From the NCBI GenBank assembly GCA_020002185.1, contig CM034534.1, positions 65,112,304-65,176,303 of the forward strand: a stretch of 64,000 nt of DNA. Direction: 5' to 3'. Shown here in pieces: positions 55,055-64,000 of this stretch. The number at the start of each line of letters is the position of its first letter. Positions within the stretch are counted from its first letter, which is position 1. Under the pieces are notes generated by a model. The model saw only the letters and a list, made by a program, of their open reading frames with translations, was not told the origin of the DNA and made no database searches. Origin of the DNA: Paraescarpia echinospica (lineage: Eukaryota; Annelida; Polychaeta; Sabellida; Siboglinidae). The position numbers and the translations under genes were made by a program.

Positions 55055-55430
55055 CAGAGATGGAGTAATCGTACTCTGTAATCGTACTCATGGTAATCGT
55101 ACTCGTACTTTTTTTGAGTAATCATACTCGTACTCGATTACATTGGTCAAAAAAGCCTCGTAATCGTACTCGATTGCATTACCAAAGTAATGGTAATCAT
55201 GATTACTTAATCACGATTACAATTTTTTTCATATAAACAGTTGCAAGCAAATAGATTAGACAGATAGAAATGGCAAAGTAATCATGAAAGTAATCATGAT
55301 TACATGCTAAAGTAATCGTACTCGTAATCGATTACATTTATTTTCTGAGTAATCGTACTCGTAATCGTACTCATACACCTTCATAGTAATCGTACTCGAT
55401 TACATTTGTATTGTAATCACTCCATCTCTG
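55055..55430. mobile_element. hAT-like MITE 1 (376 bp)
   Basis: Terminal inverted repeats CAGAGATGGAGT, flanked by 8-bp direct repeats GTTGTGGT/GTTATGGT (7 of 8). The interior repeats GTAATCGTACTCG. No ORF. Confidence 0.85.
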
Positions 55431-55655
55431 GTTATGGTTGTTCAAGTGAACACTTCATCCTGCTTTAAGGGTTCTTACCAGACTTGGAGTCAATTATGTT
55501 ACAATGGAATTTGTTACTGTTACTTAGTTTTCTTACTATTACATGCTGGAAGCAAGCAATCTATTATTGCTAAATTTGAAGCAATTACAGCACTGTATGC
55601 ATAAATATGACAACGCAATAATTATAACTACCATATTTACTATTCTGTTATCTGC

Positions 55656-56363
55656 CAGGGCTGGTGTCCGTTCCATTTAATCAATTCCAATTCAACTATT
55701 TCTTTCAATTTAAGCAATTCCAATTCAATTCTGTCTTTTTTCAATTCATTTTTTTTCAATTCCAGTTCAGATCCAGTTCAATTCAAATTCCAGATTAATT
55801 CTATGGGAATTTGGAAAAGTTGGAAGTTGTTTTGGTGGAGCCAGAGATGATAATACCCTAGTGCTTGCACGTAGTCTTACAGTTTCCAACTTTTCCATTG
55901 TTAGTCAGATATAAAAAGTGGTCAAAAAGACAACACTGACGGCATATTGACATGCAACAGAGAGACAACTTTGTGACCATGCTAATCGTGTGTGCTTGCC
56001 TTGCCAAGGCTGTCTTGCAATCTTTGTTCCTTGAATGCCTTCTCGGTCATTTCTAGCATACTGCTATTGATCCTAAATTGAGCAGTCACTTGTCTATAGC
56101 CCGAGTGGAACCATTTGTGTGTGAATGTGCTATTTACTGACTCATCCACATTTCAAGTTCATATGCAATTCTAGGGTTGGATTGAGGACAACATTGAAAA
56201 TAAAATCAGACCATACCAGCATAAGAAAATGAGGTTCAATTAAATTCCGTTCAATCTTGTAATTCAAATTCTGCTTACCCTGCAGGTAATCAAAATCATT
56301 CAGTTCAAATTCAGGAATTGAATTGTATAATTCAAATTTATTTTTGAATTGACCCGAGCCCTG
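55656..56363. mobile_element. hAT-like MITE 2 (708 bp)
   Basis: TIRs CAGGGCT(G/C)G(T/G)GTC and 8-bp flanks TTATCTGC/TTATCTAC (7 of 8). The interior is rich in AATTCAATTCC. No transposase. Confidence 0.85.
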
Positions 56364-56439
56364 TTATCTACTAAGTGCTGTTTAAGAATAGAACATATTC
56401 GTCATTTTATGTTTCAGTACTATATGATACAGAAAGGAA

Positions 56440-56730
56440 AGACAAAAGTAATGTCACTGCCACTTAACCTGGTAGATTATAATCAGTGCAGTTAAACCAT
56501 ATTGCTTAACTGCTGCTTGTTATTTTCTCAAGTTCAAACACATCAGTTCTCTTTTTTACACCTGTATTGTTCAGCAGTGTGCAAGAAGCCACTAAACCCA
56601 TATGCTTGTGTGAAAAGGATAGTTGGCATGAAAACTGTTTCAAAGCATTATTGCATCCCATTAGCTATGCAGTAGTCACAGTGTCTCCTGCCTTGTAAAC
56701 TCTCATAAACACCAAGATGAAACTCGCTGA
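56440..56730 (+). repeat. Intronic duplicate A
   Basis: Similar, with gaps, to 60650-60935: shared CACTGCCACTTAAC, AGTGTGC, TGCTTGTGTGAAAAGGATAG words. A dispersed repeat or old segmental duplication within the intron. Confidence 0.75.
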
Positions 56731-57262
56731 GGGCCATGACTCACAGGGGAACAATCTTAAAGCGTGGTGAAACTAGTGGAATTTCTTTTGTATATAAATA
56801 ATTAAATAACTAGACTGTATGTACGCACAATTCAAATTGAACTTTGAAATGTCTAATAGTAATATAAAAGTAATAAGTAGTATATTACATTGTGTTTTGT
56901 TCAATCTGTTACTGTTACTATATTCGATATTTGTAATTGTTACTATTACTGCAGGCCTAGTTCTTACCAGTTGTAGGGATCCTACTGGACGTTCGACAGA
57001 CGTAAATCAATTGTTTGCAATGCTAAGCATTGCTTTAGCAATTGTTCTGCCCTACGTAAACCGTCTACAAATCAGTTGTGGACGTTTTATGTGACTTGCA
57101 CTAATGCGAAAGACTGCTCAAATTTACAACACAGTGTCCAGTACAAATACCTCAGGACACCAACTTTTGTGTCTGTAGTGCCATCCAGAGGATGGTCATT
57201 TTTAGTCCTTTGGGCCGAAGGTTCAAGGGACTATTGCCATCACTTTGTGTCCGCCGTTAGCT

Positions 57263-57710
57263 GCCGTATCTCAGAAACAGTTCAGCAACTTTTTTTTTTT
57301 TTTGCACAGACGTATCTTAGGGTACTGCCACTATGCACGAGAAATCTGTATTTGATTGAATCATTCTAAGGACCCCGTAGGGCCCCCAAGGGCCCAAAAA
57401 GCTGGTAATTTGTCACATTTTGCCTATTTTATCAAAAACTGTTCAGCAACTTTTTTTAAATTTTGCATAGATGTATCTTAGGGTGCTGCCACAATACACA
57501 ATAAATCTGTATTTGATGGAATCATTCTAAGGGCACCTAATGACCCCCAAAAAAGACCCCAAACTGGTAATTTTTCACATTTTGTCTATTTTTTCAAAAA
57601 CTCTTCTGTAACTTTCTATAATTTTGCATAGACATTTCATGTGGTAGTGCCACTATACACAAGAAATCTGTATTTGAGTGAATCATTCTAAGGTCCCCTA
57701 AAATGCAAAA
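57263..57710 (+). repeat. About 165-bp tandem repeat, three diverged copies
   Basis: Each unit contains TTTGCA(C/T)AGA, GTGCCAC..TACAC, AAATCTGTATTTGA and GAATCATTCTAAGG. Confidence 0.85.
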
Positions 57711-57922
57711 TTTGCTAACTAAATTGTCTACTGCAGGAGCAGCTCTATCTCGCTAATCCCTTTTCCTACAACATATGTCACACCTCACTGACTGACTAAT
57801 CTGTAATTGGTCACTGGCTGAGGATTCCAGGTTCCTTTTCTGGTACTGTACACACAATCTACTGCTAGGGCATAGTCTCAAGGGCTCTTCTCAAAACCAC
57901 ATCACTAGATAGTGTACAAATT

Positions 57923-58249
57923 TTGCATTTTGGGGGGGCTGTGTCAGCCTTCTTCTCATGTGATACGGAGTTACCACAAGGAGAAAACTCGTCTCCTTTG
58001 TTATTTGCTATTTACCTGAATGATTTTGAACAGAGTGTTAGTCATAATTATAAGGGACTTGACATGGGAGCTGGTGAAATTTACAACAACCTTAGTAATG
58101 ATGATGTCTACATTTTCTTGAAAATGTATGTTCTACTATATGCTGATGATACTAGAATGATTCAATCAAATACAGATTTCTTGTGTATAGTGGAACTATG
58201 TCAACTCTTCAAATGGTTGACATTTGGTTGTTTCAGGATGACCCCTTAA
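57923..58249 (+). pseudogene. Non-LTR reverse transcriptase fragment
   Basis: Short frame with LPQGENSSPLLFAIYLNDFE and VLLYADDTRMIQ: the B-to-C motif region of an RT, truncated at both ends. Confidence 0.8.
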
Positions 58250-58452
58250 AATGTATGCCCAACTGTCCGGGGGGGGTCTAGTGGATGCTGGCTGGGAAGC
58301 TATTCCCCTTCCCAAAACATCTGTCACTTACGGAGTCTGTGTCTTGCATGGATATCTATTTTATGCAGTTGTTTTATATAAGCAGGAAGTTTGTGAAATT
58401 AGTTATTCTTAGGCCACAGAAAAGTAATTCCCAGTTTCCCATCAATGCATGT

Positions 58453-60300
58453 CAGTGTTTCCCCTGGGTAAACTGATAGGCGAGGTGGTAGGGCTGAGCT
58501 ACGCGAGCGGCACAGGCGCGAAGTGCTGCTAGGGGGGTCTGTAGGCATGTTCCACCGGAGATTTTTTTTAAACTAGCTTAAATATAGTGCATTCTGATGT
58601 ATGTTTTAACCTTTTATTCTTGAATATAGAGGGGAAGATATAAAACAACAAGACACTACTTGTAAATGTAGTAATCATGATTGATAAAAGTCAGTAATCA
58701 TGACTGTTTCATTGTGTTGACGTGTGGTTGCCACTTTACCACTGGTACTCAGTTGAGGTGTGGTTTCCACTTGACCACTGGTACTTGGTTGTGGTTGTCT
58801 TTTTGCCCTAACCCTAGGCCTTGTTACCTCGCAGATAGAGTAAATAAAAATGTAAAAGGTAAGTTCCTATATAGCGCAGTATCCAGTCCCCAGGACTGCT
58901 CAAAGCGCTTCACACTTTACTCCCTGGCAGACCTGTTCAGTTGAACACCATCTCGACTTCTCTGGGAAGCATCCAATGGTATCATCTGAAGACTCTTTCA
59001 TCATCACCTTTAAATGAAATTTAATCTCAAATTGTGTCCTTTTTATAAAACAGTATAAGTTGTTTAGTGTATCAAATTTCTGTGCAAACATGTCATTGTC
59101 TAGCCCAAGTTATTGCTAACCCATTAGTATACACGGGTTTGGGCAATAGGCATCTTTTATGAGATGTGAACTTCGATGGTTTATATTTGCAAGAACTTCA
59201 CTCAAATCAACTTTCCCAAAAGTTTGTTTACACAACTTTGTCGTAATATGTATTATATATTTAGCACAAAGATATCTTACGAATCACATTCCTTATTTTG
59301 CTAAAAAAAAACAGCATAGAACATTAGTTGAATAGATTTGTGGGCACTTGTGTCAAATCTTGACCCACGTCGATTTTGCCGTTATAACTTGAGTTTTGCC
59401 TAACTTTCATACCTCAGTGAGATAGTTCCATCATTCAACATTATCCTAGGCATACTTATCCTTAAGAATATTGCGTCTTACCTCCATTTGAGGCGTAAAT
59501 AGCACCCCGATTTGTATCAACATACACTGCTATGTCGCTCAATTTACACGCGATGTGCCGTAACGCACGGCCGTAGTGGCGGAGACTTGCGCAAACAGGG
59601 TCGCTATTTGGGCTTCAAAAGGGTCCGGCCTAGATAAAAGTGCCAACTAGTGAATAGGATGCACGGTTTTTATTTGGGCTTCAAAAGGGTCCGGATTTGA
59701 CACAAATGCCGACTAGTGACATAGGCCCGTAGTGCCATCAGCCTGCACGGTTTTTACTCCCACCTCCGCCATAAACCACAAACTCAACATCAGTTACACC
59801 AGCATTCTGATTTAATGTGGGCACATACTATAATAATAAAATGGAGTGCAAAAGACACTTTAGTTCAGCTACCGTTTTCTTAGTTTTTTTCTCCAAGTTT
59901 CACTTGTCTCCCAAACCCAGTTACCGTTTGGGCGCCATGTTACATGAATGTCTAGATTTCTAGCATGTCGAAACTCCGCAAGGTGTCACCATTGAAGACA
60001 CCGGGGATCCCGCGGGAATATTCCGTGATTGGACAACTGACAATTGATGTCATCCACGTTGTCCAATGGAGTTAATTCCTAGAGGTAAATCCTAACCGGC
60101 CCACAACGACTAAACGATGTTGCTACAAGTCTGCGAATTTTGCATGAATATAACGACGCTGAATATATCGCGAACGAACGGAAAAAAAATGGGCGCAGGA
60201 AATAGCTACGAGGCGGCAATATCAGCATAATTTGGGCGAGGCGGCATAGAAAAACGGTGAGGCGGCCCGCCTCGCTTGTCATATACCAGGGGAAACACTG
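58453..60300. mobile_element. hAT-like non-autonomous element (1.85 kb)
   Basis: Ends CAGTGTTTCCCCTGG and its inverted copy (CCAGGGGAAACACTG at 60286-60300). CATGT borders both ends, shorter than the usual 8-bp duplication. Subterminal GGCGAGGCGG words. No transposase recognised. Confidence 0.8.
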
Positions 60301-60649
60301 CATGTATTTAAAAACAACATTTTATTTTCTATTATAATTATTACTCTAAATGCAAGACATGGTGCAATAAGTGAACAGTAAACATGTCAACATTTTACTT
60401 CCATCATAACCCTTTATGGTCAGTAACTATGATTCACCAAAAAACATTTTATTAATAATTACCTACAGAGTTGTTTGATTTCTGCCTGGCAGAAACGGCA
60501 ACAATAGGAAATACATGCCATTGATAGGCAGACGTGTTCTTTTTATAGAAAACCTCAGTTTCTTTCTGTACCTGTCTACGTATGATAACTATTTGTCTGC
60601 CCTGCTAACAATAAACATCACATTCACAATAAACTTTCACATGAATGAT

Positions 60650-60935
60650 AAAAAGAACATCACTGCCACTTAACTTGTGGATTATTATTATAAAACTGCT
60701 CTGCTACTGCTTGGTGGACAGTTAATTAGTGGCTCAAGTTCAAATTCATCAGGACGTTTTTCACACCTGCATGGTAGTTTAGGCTCAGTAGTGTGCTGGC
60801 AGCTACTAAACCTATAGGCTTGTGTGAAAAGGATAGTTGGCAGAAGAAGTAACTTCAAAGCACCATTGCATCCATTTAGCCAGGAAGCAGTCACACTGTC
60901 CCAGTGTCTGATGCTACCTTTTGCTCTCAAATAAT
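60650..60935 (+). repeat. Intronic duplicate B
   Basis: Partner of 56440-56730. Confidence 0.75.
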
Positions 60936-61244
60936 CTGTCCTTAGTTTTACACATAAAGACATAATTTGGCATAACTTGATAAGTTTTTGTAGCAGCACA
61001 TTTGTACTTCTAGTGTATCAGTGCAACATAACATACATACTGTGTGCCACATTTGAATGTTTTCTTCATTTTCACTTTTTGACCCCTACCATGTTCAATG
61101 CTCCATAACTTCACCAATTTTTGTAGCAGTCATATACTTTTTGAAACCGTGTAAAGCACCCTACCAAACCTTTACAAGGATGTAAGAAAACAATGTTAAA
61201 ATTTTTCTGACTTATCACTCATTTGGTCAGACTTGTTCTTGCAG

Positions 61245-61361
61245 GTGTGGCAGAAGTTCTTTGTTCCACTCCACAGTCTCAACTTTGGCATCGGTGGAGA
61301 CCAGACACAACATGTGCTCTGGAGACTACAGAATGGAGAGCTCGACAACTTCAACCCTAAG
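61245..61361 (+). CDS. PAFAH1B2: PAFAH1B2/3-like gene, exon 3
   Basis: 39 codons between CTTGCAG and GTCTGT: VWQKFFVPLHSLNFGIGGDQ followed by TQHVLWRLQNGELDNFNPK. FGIGGD is the SGNH block II glycine (oxyanion hole), and HVLWRL..GEL is diagnostic of the PAF-AH IB catalytic subunits. Phase 0. Later exons with the GTNN block and the catalytic Asp/His must lie beyond the window; none is visible up to 64000. Confidence 0.94.
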
Positions 61362-61435
61362 GTCTGTACTAATACAAGTCACTTCACATATCTGGAGGGA
61401 TTGCCAAGATTCAAGTTTCTAGTGTGTCGATTGAC

Positions 61436-64000
61436 TTTTCCTACAATACATGGTGACAACCAACCCTCCTACAATACATGGTGACAACCAACCCTCCTAC
61501 AATACATGGTGACAACCAACCCTCCTACAATACATGGTGACAACCAACCATCCTACAATACATGGTGACAAACTACCTTCCTACAATATATGGTGACAAC
61601 CAACCCTCCTACAATACATGGTGACAACCAACTCTCCTACAATATATGGTGACAACCAACCCTGCTACAATACATGGTGACAACCAACCCTCCTACAATA
61701 CATGGTGACAACCAACCCTCCTACAATACATGGTGACAACCAACACTCCTACAATGCATGGTGACAACCAACCATCATACAATACATGGTGACAACCTAC
61801 CTTCCTACAATATATGGTGACAAACAACCCTCCTACAATATATGGTGACAACCAACCTTCCTACAATATATGGTGACAACCAACCCTCGTACAATACATG
61901 GTGACAACCAACCCTCCTACAATATATGGTGACAACCAACCCTCCTACAATACATGGTGACAACCAACACTCCTACAATGCATGGTGACAACCAACCATC
62001 CTACAATACATGGTGACAACCTACCTTCCTACAATATATGGTGACAACCAACCCTCCTACAATACATGGTGACAACCATCCCTCCTACAATATATGGTGA
62101 CAACCAACCCTCCTACAATACATGGTTACAACCAACCCTCCTACAATACATGGTGACAACCAACCCTCCTACAATACATGGTGACAACCAACCCTCCTAC
62201 AATAAATGGTGACAACCAACCTTCCTACAATACATGGTGACAACCAACCCTCCTACAATACATGGTGACAACCAACCTTCCTACAGCACATGGTGACAAC
62301 CAACACTCCTACAACGCATGGTGACAACCAACCATCCTACAATACATGGTGACAACCTACCTTCCTACAATACATGGTAACAACCAACCTTCCTACAGTA
62401 CATGGTGACAACCAATCCTCCTACAATACATGGTGACAACCAACCTTCCTACAATGCATGGTGACAACCAACCCTCCTACAATACGTGGTGACAACCAAA
62501 CTTCCTACAATACATGGTGACAACCTACCTTCCTACAATACGTGGTGACAACCAATCCTCCTACAATGCATGGTGACAACCAACCCTCCTACAATGCATG
62601 GTGACAACCAACCCTCCTACAATGCATGGTGACAACCAACCCTCCTACAATACATGGTGACAACCATCCCTCCTACAATACATGGTGACAACCAACCCTC
62701 CTACAATACATAGTGACAATCAACCTTCCTACAATACATGTTGACAACCAATCCTCCTACAATGCATGGTGACAACCAACCCTCCTACAATGCATGGTGA
62801 CAACCAACCCTCCTACAATACATGGTGACAACCATCCCTCCTACAATACATGGTGACAACCTATCAATACCTCCTACAATACCTCCTACAATGCATGGTG
62901 ACAACCCTCCTACAATGCATGGTACATAGTGACAAATACCTTCATAGTGACAATCAACCTTCCTACAATGTCCTACAATGCAACCAATCCTCCTACAATG
63001 CTCCTACAATGCATGGTGACAACCAACCCTCCTACAACCAACCCTCTATAATACATGGTGACAACCACCCTCCTACAATGCATGGTGACAACCAACCCTC
63101 CTACAATACATGGTGACAACCATCCCTCCTACAATACATGGTGACAACCTACCTTCCTACAATACATGTGGTGACAACCTACCTTCCTACAATACATACT
63201 GACAATCAACCTTCCTACAATACATGGTGACAACCAATCCTCCTACAATGCATGGTGACAACCAACCCTCCTACAATGCATGGTGACAACCAACCCTCCT
63301 ACAATACATGGTGACAACCATCCCTTCTACAATACATGGTGACAACCTACCTTCCTACAATACATAGTGACAATCAACCTTCCTACTATACGTGGTGACA
63401 ACCAATCCTCCTACAATGCATGGTGACAACCAACCCTCCTACAATGCATGGTGACAACCAACCCTCCTACAATACATGGTGACAACCATCCCTCCTACAA
63501 TACATGGTGACAACCTACCTTCCTACAATACATAGTGACAATCAACCTTCCTACAATACGTGGTGACAACCAATCCTCCTACAATGCATGGTGACAACCA
63601 ACCCTCCTACAATGCATGGTGACAACCAACCCTCCAACAATACATGGTGACAACCATCCCTCCTACAATACATGGTGACAACCAACCCTCCTTCAATACA
63701 TGATGACAACCAACCCTCCTACAATGCATGGTGACAACCAACCCTCCTACAATACATGGTGACAACCATCCCTCCTACAATACATGGTGACAACCTACCT
63801 TCCTACAATACATAGTGACAATCAACCTTCCTACAATGCATGGTGACAACCAACCCTCCTACAATGCATGGTGACAACCAACCCTCCTACAATACATGGT
63901 GACAACCATCCCTCCTACAATACATGGTGACAACCTACCTTCCTACAATACATAGTGACAATCAACCTTCCTACAATACGAGGTGACAACCAATCCTCCT
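61436..64000 (+). repeat. 28-bp minisatellite with 168-bp higher-order period
   Basis: Roughly ninety units of CTCCTACAATACATGGTGAC + AACCAACC, continuing past the window edge, inside intron 3 of the PAFAH1B-like gene. After about 62.5 kb variant units (ACATAGTGACAATC, ACGTGGTG, CAACCATCCC, CAACCTACCT) recur in fixed order every six units. Confidence 0.97.

Larger units (their letters stand above)
54827..61244 (+). other. Intron 2 of the PAFAH1B-like gene (6.4 kb)
   Basis: GTGAGT donor, CTTGCAG acceptor. Filled with the hAT-like elements, tandem repeats and RT fragment listed below; 60301-60650 and 60940-61240 show nothing further. Confidence 0.85.

Noticed and set aside
61436..64000. CRISPR-like array of 28-bp repeats
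   Set aside because: Units are head-to-tail without unique spacers and lie in an intron of an animal gene: a minisatellite.

Overview
The window is nuclear DNA of an animal, most likely a marine invertebrate deuterostome; amphioxus is my best guess, but that is an inference from repeat types and gene style. Introns, polyadenylation signals, TATA boxes, several retrotransposon clades, hAT-type MITEs, microsatellites and metazoan protein families rule out a prokaryote. Two host genes are visible. One is an intronless, minus-strand gene (6105-7592) for a secreted or membrane protein with three EGF and two fucolectin-like domains. The other is the 5' half of a platelet-activating factor acetylhydrolase IB alpha-subunit gene (PAFAH1B2/3 type): three short in-phase exons at 46784, 54737 and 61245, spread over more than 14 kb by repeat-filled introns. 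Its remaining exons lie beyond the right edge.

The most interesting region is 7975-21652: a Maverick/Polinton-type, adintovirus-like element of 13.7 kb, bounded by about 284-bp inverted repeats that are about 97% identical. Its right half holds a protein-primed family B DNA polymerase with zinc-finger and OTU-like N-terminal regions (two in-frame stops, no frameshift), an adenain-like protease, a broken retrovirus-type integrase, a 59-residue membrane ORF, a 232-residue conserved protein, a basic protein with a hydrophobic C-terminus, and an A32-type packaging ATPase. Its left half is unusual. It has a perfect eight-unit heat-shock element just inside the terminal repeat, a repeat-rich stretch ending in polyadenylation signals, a divergently placed multi-exon gene with consensus introns, and an ORF resembling the zinc-ribbon OB-fold (DBD-C) of replication protein A. 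I found no capsid gene. The element is GC- and CpG-rich in an AT-rich neighbourhood.

The rest is mostly mobile and satellite DNA. From 1 to 3970 there are two non-LTR retrotransposons (L2-like, then RTE-like). From 21.8 to 23.7 kb and from 32.0 to 36.1 kb there are two minus-strand CR1/L2-like elements with an esterase-type ORF1. From 28.7 to 30.8 kb there is a second RTE-like copy carrying an 83-bp tandem array made from its own reverse-transcriptase sequence. From 37.9 to 42.3 kb there is a young but inactivated Ty3/gypsy element with 181-bp LTRs, a tRNA-Ser primer site and a CTATC target duplication. From 42.5 to 45.1 kb there is an element with 338-bp terminal inverted repeats. The PAFAH1B introns hold a 3.5-kb foldback element, two hAT-like MITEs with visible 8-bp target duplications, a 1.85-kb hAT-like element and other tandem arrays. 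A 28-bp minisatellite with a 168-bp higher-order period fills 61.4-64 kb.
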